Assembly (NCBI GenBank): GCA_002049455.2
Contig: KV918829.1
Location: 186,001-250,000, forward strand
DNA length: 64,000 bases
Direction: 5' to 3'
Origin: Porphyra umbilicalis
Taxonomy: Eukaryota; Rhodophyta; Bangiophyceae; Bangiales; Bangiaceae
A model generated the notes under the pieces. It saw only the letters and a list, made by a program, of their open reading frames with translations, searched no databases and was not told the origin of the DNA. Below are positions 52,441 to 63,639 of the stretch, piece by piece. The number at the start of each line of letters is the position of its first letter. Positions within the stretch are counted from its first letter, which is position 1. The translations under genes were made by a program, and so were the position numbers.

Positions 52441-53589
52441 TTTAGACTTGAAGCATTCCGCGTCGCGACTCACTTGGCACGTGGTTATATTTTTCATGCA
52501 CTGCATTGGTTTTTATTTTTATTTCATTGCGGGCGTCCACGGGCAGGCGCGCGCGCCAGAGCCGTCCGCCCCGGAGCGCGCCGGCCCCCCACCCAGGCGA
52601 CGCCGTGCTTGCGACAGTCCTAAGCCACGCACGGCTCGCCGACAGCCTCACCCCCCCAGCCCACCGGCCTCACACCCACGTCCGCCTCCGCCACCGCTAC
52701 CGCGCAGTCCACCCGCTCCCTGGTGCAGACGCCACGCCACTCCCGCCCCCTTTTCCATGATGGCTAGGCTTGTTGCCTGTAGCAAGCCTATCGCAGAAGG
52801 GAGGCGCGGGCGCAGGGTCCGCCGCCGCCGCCGTAGGGGCTGCCACCGGCTAGCCAGCGGCGTCTTCACCCATCCCCCCCTCCAGCACCACGGCCCCTCA
52901 TCCCCTCCACAGCCCTCCGAACGTACCCCCCTGTCCGTTCTCCTCCCCCCACGACGTACCGCGCGGTCAGTTGCGTAACATCCCGCATGGCCGGATCCGC
53001 CACCGCGACACCACCACCCTCTCGCACGGGCCACACGCACGACGCCGCCCTCTCCTCGTCACAGGTCCGCGCACAGCACCACGCGGGCAGCTGCGTCACG
53101 CCACTAGCGACTGCCCGCTCCAGTCACTACGCGCCACGGTCAGACTGTGGGATTACAGGCTCGTGCCAGTGGTCGGCGGATATCCCTCGGCCTGTGAACG
53201 ACCGTGTCACCAGGAAAGGGGGGGAGTCAGTAGACGTTCTCGTCCCCACAACGGTGGTTTACTGAGGGAAGCAATGACAATCGACACCCCCTCGGTGGCG
53301 GCTCGCAGCCGTGCCGAGGCCAGCCATAAGACCCGCTGTCCCGGGGCCAGCGCGCGTACGCGTGCGCAGGGCCCCTCAAGGGCGCCTCTCCTCCACGCCC
53401 TCGATTCCCCCCGACAGGTAGTGTCAGGAGATCCCGCGAGTCGCCCGTGTCCGGCCACGTTAAGGGGGCCCGTCACAAATAGACCGCTAATCGGTAGCTA
53501 ACTAGACACGCACTAGAGAACTCTCGCTGGTACTGTCAACCATAGTGGCCCGAGATTGACCGCAATCGGGCCGGCCAGGGGGAGTTGAC
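52441..53589. other. Spacer and possible 3' LTR of the copia fossil
   Basis: The stretch 52441-53000 is C-rich with low-complexity plus frames and the small inverted repeat AGGCTTGTTGC/GCAAGCCT near 52768-52789. The region about 53140-53550 lies just past the RNase H end of the minus-strand Ty1/copia element and would be the place for its 3' LTR; a candidate reading TGGTTGACAG to CCCACA on the minus strand fits the TG...CA rule. Without a second LTR in the window this cannot be confirmed. Confidence 0.3.
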
Positions 53590-56500
53590 TCACACTCCCG
53601 GGACTTCCGTGGTCTGACACGGAGACGCGGTACCGGGTCGGATGACCCACTGCTCAACGGGGGTGCGGTCCACCCCCGTCGCCAGGAGCGGCTCGAGCGC
53701 GCCGCTTGGCTTCACCTTCGTGAGGCTGTCGGCAATGTTGTTGTCGCTCATAACCAGGCCGACGTTGGAAATCTCCCGGCGGTTGTAGGCCTCCCGGGCT
53801 GCCGCCACGTCGATGAGGAGGCGCTTCTCCGTCGGGTGTGAGCCACGAGTGACGACGTCAAAGAGCTGCTTTGAGTCGGTGAGGATGGTCATCGGGATGT
53901 GGCAGTCGTACAACCGCTCCAGGTCGTGGCGGAGCATGTAGGCCTCGTCAAACGGACCGCACCACGCGGCGCGACTTGCGGCTGGAGAAGCTCAAGACGT
54001 GTGCCCGTCCGCGACCATCCACCAGCAGGATGATGAATCCCAGCTGGGACGACTGGTCGTCGTTGGTCGCAAAGGACGCGTCCGCATAGGCTCGTAGCTG
54101 CAGAGTGGTCCGGTCAAGAGGCGGGTAGTGGAGCTCTAATGAGGGGGATGCCTGCGCCGCCCTGATCGCCTTGTTCAGGGCGTTCACGTGTCGGGGCTCG
54201 TAGGTCGCCTTGCTGACCTGGGCAGCCTTGTTAATGGCGCACCCAAGGTCAGGGCGCGTGTGCCCGACCCATGCGACCGCCGCCCGTACGGAGGTGAAGC
54301 GCTCGTAGGAGGCGCCCGTGGTTAGCAGCGTGAGCGACGCGACGTACGCCGTCTGGTCCAACGTAAAGGTCCGCGGGAGGCGCCGCGAGGTCTTGACCTG
54401 CACGCCGACGAACTCCATCTCGTCCATCTGCCGAGGCTTGGCCTCGAACACCCGCAACGTCGTCTTGGTGGCCGTCTGGAACTCGTCTGTGCCGCCCAAG
54501 AGGCAGTCGTCAACGAACGTACCCATCAGGTCGACGAGGCCATTGACACCCTTGCGCATATAGAGCGCTGGATCTGACGACAACGGGGTCATGAGGAGGT
54601 CGTCGCGGACGTGCCGCTGCAAGGTCACGAACCAATAGTCACCCGCGTCACACACCCCGTACAAGGGGCGAACCAGCAGAAGGACCTCATCGTCAGTGAG
54701 GTCAAAGAGGTGTCGGTCCTCGGGGCGTGGGTCCAGGTACAGGGTGCGGGCGAGTGTGTCGCGGCTCTGCAGGTAGGCCTGGTTAATGTCGTGAGAAAAC
54801 AGCCGGAACTGCAGGACCGCCGACGTCGACACCAACAACCGCGTGGACCGCTGCCGCAAGGTGGCCAAGTTGTGCACCATGAACGGCTTGGCCTTGTCCA
54901 GGTGACCTTGTGCGACATAGCGGGCCTTGGGCTTCTCGTCGGATGTGCCCACATCCTTGAGCGTGAAGACGAAGCGGCCGCGGATAATGTTGCTGCCCGT
55001 CGGGAGGCTGCTGCGCGCGACGGGGCGGATAGCTCCACGTGTGAGCAGCCCATCGACCTCCGCCTTGGCAGCCGCCTGGGATGTGCCCACATCCTTGAGC
55101 GTGAAGACGAAGCGGCCGCGGATAATGTTGCTGCCCGTCGGGAGGCTGCTGCGCGCGACGGGGCGCATAGCTCCACGTGTGAGCAGCCCATCGACCTCCG
55201 CCTTGGCAGCCGCCTGGAACGCCGCTGTGGGAGTTCGTGGGTCCCCCGCTGGGACGTCCTTGGTGAGGTACACGGTTCGTGCTCCGTTGCCCGTCCGCGA
55301 GGCCGGGTCCTCGCGCTTCATAGCCCTGCACGCGGCGCCCACAGAGACCAGGTACTGCTTACCGCTGATGATGGCATCCAGCAGGGCGCCCAAGTCCTCC
55401 GGCTCCGTCGCACTGCCGCGCACCGTCCCTACGGGCGTCGACCGAGGTGATGGAGGGTGGGCCGCACCATTGACACCGGACTTCTGTGGAGCGCCGGCCG
55501 CTGTGCGTTGCCCGCCCCCGGCTCCGGTCGCCGTAACACCTTGATTCGTTGCCACCGGCGACGCTCCTGGGGTGGCGTCCCCACGACTGCCGGTGCCCTC
55601 CGCCCCCCAATCCTCGGTTATGCCTGCCGCGGGCGGCTCCCCTTGGCGGGTCGGTTGAGTCGTCCCCGGTGGAGTGCCCCCGACTGCGGGGGGCGCACTG
55701 CCGGCCACTTTCGGGGGGTGGTAGAGCAGTTGTTTGTCGACGCTGAAGGGCCGCATGGCCCCACCGACGTCCATCCAGGCCAACTTGTCACGAAGCGCCA
55801 CTATCGAATGGGGGCCAACCCAGCTGTCAACGGGTGGCTCCCGGTACACAAGCACCTGGGCGCCCAACACCAGGTCGGCGTCGCTCGCAGCAGGGATGCG
55901 GTCGCGGAGCGCGACGCGGAGCCGCGCGCGCGCCACCTACGCGCGCATCTCCTTCCGTGCGGTGTCCGCCGCGCGCATGCAGTCCAGCTGCGCGGGTAGG
56001 AGCAACGGGCTCACGGGTATCCGGGGGATAAGGCCAATGACCAACAAGGTGGGCACTAGGCCGTGTGGTCGGATGGTTTGATTCATTGCCGACACTGTGA
56101 GGGCGAGGACCACCTCGGGGGGCACATCCGGGTGGTCGCGCTTGACACGCCGGTAGATGTTCCGGAGCACGGCATGGTATCGCTCGCCGGCGCCCAATGA
56201 GTTGTGTGACTCCGCTCCTGACTCAATGTGGCGCGTACCGGCTGCGTGCACCAGCGCCCGCCACCCTGCCGCGACAAACTGCGGGCCTTGATCTGTGTGC
56301 ATGGCCTCTGGGTGCCCCGCGTAGGCGTAGACCCAACTCCGCGTGTAGGCCCACCACACGGCCTCCACCGTCTCGCCCTGCAGAAGTGTGGCGGCGCTGA
56401 ACAGCGTGTCCTTATCGACTACGTGCAGCACCGGCTTACCGTCAAGGTACATCAGGTCCAGGAGCACCGTGCGGTTGAAAACAATGTCTTGTGTGGGCAA

Positions 56501-56698
56501 CGCCATACGGAAGCGACTAAGCGCCCGTGCTAGGCGTATGTGACGGTCCGTCACATGGCCCCCACACTCCGGGATCCAGATTCCCCGGAAATATGCCCCA
56601 CTAACGCATATTTCAAATTGTTCCGTTGGCGACCCACTTGTGCTCATCTCGTGGCTCACCAACCACAACCGCAATCCCAATACTTCCCTGTGATTCAT
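53590..56698 (-). mobile_element. Ty1/copia retrotransposon fossil (Pseudoviridae-type), partial
   Basis: In minus-strand order the element shows an integrase core at about 56.7-55.9 kb (HVVDKDTLFSA, AMHTDQGPQF), a reverse transcriptase at about 55.2-54.3 kb (INQAYLQSRDTLARTLYLDP, LVRPLYGVCDAGDYW, and the catalytic GTFVDDCLLGG) and RNase H at about 54.1-53.6 kb (AYADASFATNDDQSSQLGF). Integrase before reverse transcriptase is the copia order. Gag and protease are not in the window: the Ty3 element begins where they should lie, so it may have inserted into this one. It is broken, with about two breaks in the visible part, and no LTR pair is available for dating. Confidence 0.85.
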
Positions 56699-57428
56699 AA
56701 CCCCCTCGAGCGGGCCCCTACTTAAGGGCCTAATTTTGTGTAAACCCCACTTGGATTAGCGACTTATGTTACTTTGTGCCCCTGACTCCGGGGCACCGCG
56801 CGGGTGTCACGTAGCACCCTTCCCCCCGCCTCTACTCAAGGCGGTATTCGAAGCTTCGGCCGTCCTCCGAGTTATGAGCCCAGTGGGCCCTGAGGAGAGG
56901 GCTTTCCGTGGGTCCTTTGAGGGTGTCTGAGAAGGGTTTTCCGAGGGTCCTTTGAGGGAGTCTGGGGAGGGTTTTCCGAGGGTCCTTTGAGGGTGTCTGA
57001 GGAGGATTTTCCGAGGTTCCGAGGGGAACGGACGGGATAAGAGGGTGAGGCGTGAGTGTCGCCTCGAGGCCTTCGACGCGGGCAAGTAAACTTCCGGTCA
57101 CACAACTCGTGTTTGTCGCTCGGGGCGCCTTCCCCCGGTCGACGCCGTGCGTGTGTGCTCTTCGGGGTTTCCTTCCGGGGCGGGTATTCCCCGACAGGAC
57201 TACCCGGCGACACGGTTTGGCTCGCCCTCCCCCCAGCTGGGTGGGGTGGACTGAGCGTGTTGTCACATTTGGTGGAGCAGCAGGGGAGGAAGGCAACTCA
57301 ACCCTCCTCGGGGTGGTGGCGGTGCGCCAACCCGCCTCGGGGGGAACCTAGTTGGTCCTCCTCCCCTTGGTGCCTAGCGCTGCGGGCGGTGCCCCGCAAC
57401 GCCAGGTTTGGCTGAGTCCGGCCGGGTC
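56699..57428 (+). other. Leader / presumed 5' LTR region of the Ty3 element
   Basis: This stretch separates the copia fossil from the Ty3 Gag frame. A TTTGGTGGAGCAGCAGG sequence at 57268 just after GTCACA has the look of a primer-binding site following an LTR end (CA). The LTR start is not fixed because the 3' LTR is not within the window for comparison. A tandem repeat lies at 56899-57022. Confidence 0.35.
56899..57022. repeat. Tandem repeat, about 3.5 copies of 35 bp
   Basis: The unit TTTTCCGAGGGTCCTTTGAG followed by GG(T/A)GTCTG(A/G)GGAGGG occurs about three and a half times with a few substitutions. It lies in the leader or presumed LTR of the Ty3 element. Confidence 0.85.
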
Positions 57429-57436
57429 GATGGCCG

Positions 57437-59518
57437 ATGGGGGGGGGAATGGAGACCCCCCTGGTGTCGAGGTGCCTGGTGCCGGGGCGGATGAGATTAC
57501 CCCCCCCCGGAGGCGGATCGTCGGTTGACGATCGCCACACCAGTGCCGGCACCACGGATGCGGGTGCCCGCGGGGCGCGGACTTTGTTCCAACCCTTGCC
57601 TCCGGGCCTCGATCCGACTGGGACTCGCCCCCCGGCAGGCGCCCCCTCGGGTAGTACTCACCCCGAGGCGGTCCTGGCGGGTGCTGGCACTCATTTCGGC
57701 GTAGGACAGCTGCCCGACGTGACTACGTGGGGCGGTGGGTCTGTGCCACCACCGGCACGGGAACCTGTGGGTGGGAGCTCTAGTCGTGCTCCCCCAGGTT
57801 CACGGAGTGCCAAGGGTGTCCCGGCGCTTGAGCACGGCGCCGGGACCCACGGTATCGGTCCCCCGGCCCTCGGGCCCGGTGGGAGATCCCCTCTCGGTGC
57901 TTGGGAGGGGGGGGCGATGCCAGGATCGGCACGGGAGCCTGCAGGCGGGAGCTCTTGTCGTGCTCCCCCAGGCTCACGGGGTGTCAGGAATGGCCCGGGT
58001 CTCGAGTGGCGAGACGCCGTGGCCGAGGTCGTTCGGTCCGAAGTTACCCTGTCGCTAGTTACGATGTTGAGGGGCTCTACGCCCAGGCCCGCTGAGCGGC
58101 GGGGCCGAGCCCGACGCTCTGCTCGTCGGCGCCGACGCGACAACTCGTCGTCGTCGTCGACCACTGACGTCTCCCGCTCGGGGGACGAGTCAGCAGTTGC
58201 GGCCCTACTTGGTGCGTTCCGTGCTACCCCCCCGCCGTCGACGGTGAGGGAGGGCACTCGGGGTATTGACCCGAGGGCCCAACCGACTCCTGACTCGGCG
58301 GAGGGTGTGCAAGGCGGGGGAGCGGCGCGAGAGTTACCCCGGGGTATTGACCCGGGGTTCCCGACGCAATTCTCCTCCGCGACCGGTCCAGAGGCTGGGG
58401 GGTGGCCTACTCAAACCACCCCGACACCCCCGACTCGGGTGGTGCCGCCCAAGATTGTGGTGAACCACCCGTACTACCGGGTGATGTTCGATTGTGAGAC
58501 CTACGCGCTAGACAACAAGTCGGTTGCCTACACGCGGCGCCAGGCCCGTACTCTGGCCCGGCGCAAGAAGGAGGTGGCTCATTCCTTCGGGGTGAACGAC
58601 GAGTGGGATGGTTCCCCCCCGGCCAAAGTCTTCCAGTTCTTGCGCAAGTTTGCCAAGGCCTGTGACGACAACAACCTCTCCGAAGGCGAAGCCTTCTACA
58701 TCCTTCAAGACTTTACGAAGGAACCTCTCAAGTCAGAGGTGATGATGGTTATGCCAACTCGCCGGGCGGGTAACCCCGGCGAGGTCACTTCATACTTGGA
58801 GCTCATCAACTGGATGATTCGGCGTCACGTCGACGAGGCCTCGGTGGCTACTCTAGTCGAGACCCTGAACGTCGCGGTCCAACGGGACGACGAGGACGAG
58901 TTGTCCTTCGCCGAGCGCCTCCGCCGCCTCAACACCGAGTGCGGGTTCATGTACGGGGAGGGCGCCCTCAAAGGGCGCTTTGTGGAAGGTGTCCACCGCG
59001 CGGCGCGCGCCACGGTGCGCGAGCGCAACACCCCCGGCATGACTATGGCGGAGCTGGCTCGCGTCGCCCAGACTAAGGGCGACGAACACCGCTGGCTACG
59101 ACTTGAGCAGCACAAGGAGCGGACCAAGGAGCGAGAAGCGCTCGCGGAGGAGGCCCGTCTCCGGCGGCAAGCTCGTGCGGCCGCCCTTCCCCGGATCACT
59201 GGGGGGACGCGGGGTTATCAACCACGGGACGCCCCTGTCCGGACCGTCGGTTCCGTGGGTGCCCCCACTCCGGGCCCCCGGTACGATGGACCCCGACCCA
59301 AGACTCCGGGCGGCTCGACTCCCGGGGGCAACGACAACTCGCGCTACCGCTCCCGACCGAGGGATGGGCCTTCCCGACCCAAATCCCGGTCGGAAGAGTA
59401 CCCTTGCTGGCAGTGCGGCAAGGTGGGCCATTGGGCCGAGGTGTGCCCCGACTTGGACGCACGCGTACGCGACCGATTGGCCATAGCCAGTCGGTGGTCC
59501 CCTCTCGGGACATCCTAG
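57437..59518 (+). CDS. Ty3/gypsy Gag polyprotein
   Basis: The 693-residue frame starts with a long Pro/Gly/Thr-rich, probably disordered N-terminus containing two related segments (PAREPVGGSSSRAPPGSRS and SAREPAGGSSCRAPPGSRG, about 57743-57806 and 57922-57985). The capsid-like helical part lies at about 58455-59200 (VNHPYYRVMFDCETYALDNK, LRKFAKACDDNNLSEGEAFY). A CCHC zinc knuckle (CWQCGKVGHWAEVC) sits near 59404-59445 shortly before the end, preceded by a basic Arg/Pro linker, the usual nucleocapsid arrangement. It would form the particle that packages the element RNA. An ATG eight bases upstream is in another frame. Confidence 0.85.
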   Translation: MGGGMETPLVSRCLVPGRMRLPPPGGGSSVDDRHTSAGTTDAGARGARTLFQPLPPGLDPTGTRPPAGAPSGSTHPEAVLAGAGTHFGVGQLPDVTTWGGGSVPPPAREPVGGSSSRAPPGSRSAKGVPALEHGAGTHGIGPPALGPGGRSPLGAWEGGAMPGSAREPAGGSSCRAPPGSRGVRNGPGLEWRDAVAEVVRSEVTLSLVTMLRGSTPRPAERRGRARRSARRRRRDNSSSSSTTDVSRSGDESAVAALLGAFRATPPPSTVREGTRGIDPRAQPTPDSAEGVQGGGAARELPRGIDPGFPTQFSSATGPEAGGWPTQTTPTPPTRVVPPKIVVNHPYYRVMFDCETYALDNKSVAYTRRQARTLARRKKEVAHSFGVNDEWDGSPPAKVFQFLRKFAKACDDNNLSEGEAFYILQDFTKEPLKSEVMMVMPTRRAGNPGEVTSYLELINWMIRRHVDEASVATLVETLNVAVQRDDEDELSFAERLRRLNTECGFMYGEGALKGRFVEGVHRAARATVRERNTPGMTMAELARVAQTKGDEHRWLRLEQHKERTKEREALAEEARLRRQARAAALPRITGGTRGYQPRDAPVRTVGSVGAPTPGPRYDGPRPKTPGGSTPGGNDNSRYRSRPRDGPSRPKSRSEEYPCWQCGKVGHWAEVCPDLDARVRDRLAIASRWSPLGTS

Positions 59519-59718
59519 GGCTCCCGCGATATCCCGCGAGCGGGCCGGCGAGTAGCCGTTGCCACTCCCCACGAGGACTCCAGCTCAAGCGGCGAGGAGT
59601 CAACGCCGCTTGAGAAGGGGGAACCGCGGACCGAGCCCGAGTGCGGACCCACCACCACCTCTGAGTCCGAGGAGGGAAACGAGTAACCACCGGTGTTGGG
59701 CCCTCCCCGCGGCAACCG

Positions 59719-62700
59719 GTGGACCCAACCCGGGACGTGGATAAGATGCCAGTACGCATCCTATCCCGACCCAAGGGGATCCGCCCCCGGGACGCACCCC
59801 TCCCGAAGGGGGTAAGCGGCCAGAATGTGGTGGCCATCCTGACGGGGTCCAACTACCAGGTGGCCAGTCGCGTCTGGCTGGACGCGGGGCGTGAGCTAGC
59901 CCTCCGCGTCATAGTCGACACGGGGTCGTGTGTCTCCCTAGTACGGGAAGCGCTACTCCCCCCGGAGATGGAGGTGGCGCCCTTAGACGCGGCGACCGCC
60001 CAGTTGTTTGACGTGAATGGGGGACTCCTCCCCATCACGGGCACCGTGACTCTCACGGTGCGAGTCGGCACTTACTCCACCCCAGTCACGTGTGGGGTAG
60101 TGCCGGGCATGTCGGTCCCCCTACTCCTAGGGACCGACTACACGGACGTCCATGTCCCCAACATCTGCGGGCCCAAGGGGTACATCCGGTTACTGAACGG
60201 ATGTAGGGTCCCCATCCTCCGACGGGGTAAGACGGTGTCGTATGCCCGGGCGGACCAACCCAAGTCGGGGACCGCTAGTGAGGCTGACACCAAGGTGCAC
60301 CTAGCACGCGAGGTGGTTATACCCCCGAGATCCCGGGGATACGTCCCAGTACAGACGTCATTCCAAGGGAATGGGGTCATCACCCAGCGCCATCGGGTGT
60401 ATGAGCGCCACCGCGTGCATGTTGCAACTGGCACCATGGACTGCACCGCCAACCAGACGTGGTGGGTGGAGGTAACCCATACGGGGAACACGAGTAAGCG
60501 ACTCCCCAAGGGCATGGTCATGGGGCATATGTCGGCCTACTCCGGTACGGTAGCCGCCATATCCCGAGAGGACTGGGCTGCACTCAGCCCCAGTCCGACC
60601 ACCGCGCCCGACGCAACGGACCCCGTGGAGGAGCCCCACGTTCATACTTCGAACGTGCCCGAGGGGCTGCGGCCTCAAGTGCTCGCCCTACTGGAGAAGC
60701 ACCGAGCCCTCTGGAGTGGGCACTTGGGCTCCATCAAGGCCACGGAGCACCGGATCGAGTTGAAGCCGGGCTCCAAGCCCGTCCGGCTCAACCCCTACCG
60801 GATGGGTCCCCGAACTAGGGAACTCATCAAGGCCCAAGTCGACCGAATGCTCAAGCTCGAAGTTATAGAGCTCAGCCAGAGTGAATGGGCTAGCCCGGTG
60901 GTACTCATCCCGAAGCCCGATGGGAGTCCTCGGTTCTGCATCGACTATCGGCAGTTGAACGAGCGCACAGTACGCGACTCGTATCCACTACCCCGGATGG
61001 ACGACTGCCCCGACTCCTTAGGGGATGCACAGTTCTTCTCCACGTTGGACTGCAACGCGGGGTACTGGCAGATCCCCCTAGCCGAGGAGGATAAGCCGAA
61101 GACGGCATTCACTTGCCACTGCGGGACGTACCAGTGTAAGCGTCTTCCGTTTGGCCTGTGCAATGCCCCTGCCACTTTCCAGCGGGCTATTGACATGATC
61201 CTATCCGGAGTCAAGTGGCAGAATGTGCTCGTCTACTTAGACGACCTCATCATCTTCTCCGCCGATGCCGAGTCGCACCTGTCCCACTTGGACACGGTGC
61301 TCACCTTACTCGGGAAGCACGGGGTCACACTCAAGGCACAGAAGTGCCACCTCTTTACTAATGAGGTGGAGTACCTTGGCCATGTAGTACGGCCAGGACG
61401 CTTGAGTGTTAACGAGAAGAACCTCAAGGCCATCAAGAAGGCCAGCTTCCCCCAGACCCAAACCCAACTTAGGAGTTTCCTGGGGATGTGCAATGTCTAC
61501 CGTCGGTTCACGGTAGACTTCGCTAAGACCGCGAAGCCGCTGAACAACTTGAACAGCGTAAAGCTTCCTAAGCGGTTGAGTCCCCCTACTCCGGAGGAAC
61601 AGAACGCGTTCGACAAACTACGCGAACAGCTATGCCACCCGCCCATCCTTGCGATACCGCGCAAGGAGGGGAAGTACATCATCGATGTGGACGCGAGCTA
61701 CGACCAGCTAGGGTGCTGCCTACTGCAGCAGCAACCCGATGGCAAGTACCTGCCCGTAGGCTACTTCAGTAAGGGCCTACTACCGGCGGAGAAGAACTAC
61801 ACCGTCACCGAGATTGAGGGACTAGGTGTGGTGTGGGCGGTCGGTTTACTACGACCGTACATCGAAGGCACCAAGTTCCTCATCCGGTGTGACCACAAGG
61901 CACTGAAGTGGATACTAACCACGACGGCCTGCACCAACAATCGACTCAATCGTTGGCGCATCCTCCTCTCGGAGTTCGACTATGATGTGGAGTACAATCC
62001 CGGCCCCCAACATGCGGTGGCCGACGCCCTGTCCCGCATCCCGACTGAGGGGCTGGACATGGGACCCATCTCCCAGGAGATCCCCACAGTCGGGGTGACC
62101 ACTCGATCGGGGGCGGTACTCGACCCCCGACTCCCCGAGAACAGGGAGACTGTCCGCATACCCCTGGGCGAACTAGTCCAGAAGCAGGCGACAGACGAGT
62201 TCTGTCAGGGGGTCAAGAAGTTACTTGACACCCCCACCCCCACGCGCTTCTACGAGAACGCAGACGGGTTGTTGTGCCGTCGCGGACACCGCGAGGGGAC
62301 CCAGCAGGTACTGGTCCCCCAGTCGCTAGTCAAGGACGTATTACGGGCAGAGCACTCCTCCCCCTTGGCTGCGCATCCAGGTGGGACGCGCATGTACCAG
62401 ACCCTGCGGGACCAATACTACTGGCCCTCGCTGGCGATGGATGTGTTCGGGTGGGTGGCAGCATGCCCCACCTGTGCTAAGAACCGGCTCATGGGTACGC
62501 AGAGTAAAGCGTTCATGAGGTTGTTCCCCGCGACGGAACCCTTCGCACCTCTGGCCATTGACTTACTTGGCCCCCTGCCCAGGACCCCCGAAGGATATGA
62601 GTATATCCTAGTTATTTGTGACCGATTTACTAAGGTCACTCGGGCGGTCCCGCTTCGTGACATCACGGCTCTGGATGTTCTCAGCGCATTCCTCGACACG

Positions 62701-63639
62701 TGGGTTGCTAGCTATGGGATCTCCGATTCAGTTCTATCGGATAACGGACCCCAATTTGCTGCCGTACTCTGGCAAGGGGTACTCAAGACCCTGGGTATTG
62801 ACACTAACTATGCCACCCCGTACCACCCACAAACTAATGGGCAGGTCGAACGGTTTAATAAGACCATAGTTAAGCAACTACGCCACTACGTAAGTGACCA
62901 CGTAGTTACGTGGTCCCGATACTTAAGCCTGGTAGTAACGGCTTACAATTCGCAAGTGCATAGTAGCACCGGGCAGATCCCCTTTGCGTTCGTAAGCCCC
63001 CGACGGCTTACTCCCGTGGCCCTCGAGCGACTTACAGCGGGTACCGACACCGGAGAGATAGTAACCCCCGGGCGAGCCAAAGAGAATTTCCTCCAGCGCC
63101 TTGAGTCCCTTATCCCCCTAGTACGGGGGACCATGGAGAAGGCACAGGCCCGGTACAAACGAGCATTCGACAAGCGCGTGCAGACTCGCCGCGAAGCGCT
63201 CCAAGTCGGAGACTGGGTATTCGTGAACTCCCACGAGAACCAGGGGGGTAAGCTCGTCTTCAAGACACTGGGACCCTACCAGATCTTGAAGACAGACGGG
63301 CGTCGGCTTACCATCGAAAGTGACGATGGTATCCGGACCATCAATGGGAACCACGCCACCCGGGCCCCGAAACCACCCGAGGGGGACCCGGCGTGGGCGC
63401 GGGCACCGGCCGCGTGGCGGGTCCCGTCCCTCCCCTCATCGGCCAGTAAACCGATTGAGGCTGTCTTCGACCGCTTTGTCGGACAGGGGTACGATGACCA
63501 AGAGCGACTCATGCTCAAGGTCAGGTGGTTCGGGTATGGACCCCGGGAGGACTCCTGGCACTATGTGGAGGACCTCCCGGCTGAGAAGGTCCGCCAGCAC
63601 TGTGTGCGGCACCGGCTCACAATGAGAGGAAGGGTATAA
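59719..63639 (+). CDS. Ty3/gypsy Pol polyprotein with chromodomain
   Basis: The 1,306-residue frame has domains in Ty3 order. An aspartic protease (LRVIVDTGSCVSLV, about residue 65) is followed by a reverse transcriptase (IPKPDGSPRFCIDYRQLNER, FSTLDCNAGYWQIPL, LPFGLCNAPATFQRAID, and the catalytic VYLDDLIIFS near residue 506). RNase H begins near residue 653 (IIDVDASYDQLGCCLLQQ). The integrase has the HHCC zinc finger (HSSPLAAHPGG ... CPTCAKNR) and the catalytic core with YILVICDRFTK, SVLSDNGPQF and YHPQTNGQVERFNK. A chromodomain closes the protein (LMLKVRWFGYGPREDSWHYV), which marks the chromovirus lineage and usually directs integration to particular chromatin. It lies about 200 bp downstream of Gag in another frame, as separate Gag and Pol frames are common in the family. 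Confidence 0.93.
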   Translation: MDPTRDVDKMPVRILSRPKGIRPRDAPLPKGVSGQNVVAILTGSNYQVASRVWLDAGRELALRVIVDTGSCVSLVREALLPPEMEVAPLDAATAQLFDVNGGLLPITGTVTLTVRVGTYSTPVTCGVVPGMSVPLLLGTDYTDVHVPNICGPKGYIRLLNGCRVPILRRGKTVSYARADQPKSGTASEADTKVHLAREVVIPPRSRGYVPVQTSFQGNGVITQRHRVYERHRVHVATGTMDCTANQTWWVEVTHTGNTSKRLPKGMVMGHMSAYSGTVAAISREDWAALSPSPTTAPDATDPVEEPHVHTSNVPEGLRPQVLALLEKHRALWSGHLGSIKATEHRIELKPGSKPVRLNPYRMGPRTRELIKAQVDRMLKLEVIELSQSEWASPVVLIPKPDGSPRFCIDYRQLNERTVRDSYPLPRMDDCPDSLGDAQFFSTLDCNAGYWQIPLAEEDKPKTAFTCHCGTYQCKRLPFGLCNAPATFQRAIDMILSGVKWQNVLVYLDDLIIFSADAESHLSHLDTVLTLLGKHGVTLKAQKCHLFTNEVEYLGHVVRPGRLSVNEKNLKAIKKASFPQTQTQLRSFLGMCNVYRRFTVDFAKTAKPLNNLNSVKLPKRLSPPTPEEQNAFDKLREQLCHPPILAIPRKEGKYIIDVDASYDQLGCCLLQQQPDGKYLPVGYFSKGLLPAEKNYTVTEIEGLGVVWAVGLLRPYIEGTKFLIRCDHKALKWILTTTACTNNRLNRWRILLSEFDYDVEYNPGPQHAVADALSRIPTEGLDMGPISQEIPTVGVTTRSGAVLDPRLPENRETVRIPLGELVQKQATDEFCQGVKKLLDTPTPTRFYENADGLLCRRGHREGTQQVLVPQSLVKDVLRAEHSSPLAAHPGGTRMYQTLRDQYYWPSLAMDVFGWVAACPTCAKNRLMGTQSKAFMRLFPATEPFAPLAIDLLGPLPRTPEGYEYILVICDRFTKVTRAVPLRDITALDVLSAFLDTWVASYGISDSVLSDNGPQFAAVLWQGVLKTLGIDTNYATPYHPQTNGQVERFNKTIVKQLRHYVSDHVVTWSRYLSLVVTAYNSQVHSSTGQIPFAFVSPRRLTPVALERLTAGTDTGEIVTPGRAKENFLQRLESLIPLVRGTMEKAQARYKRAFDKRVQTRREALQVGDWVFVNSHENQGGKLVFKTLGPYQILKTDGRRLTIESDDGIRTINGNHATRAPKPPEGDPAWARAPAAWRVPSLPSSASKPIEAVFDRFVGQGYDDQERLMLKVRWFGYGPREDSWHYVEDLPAEKVRQHCVRHRLTMRGRV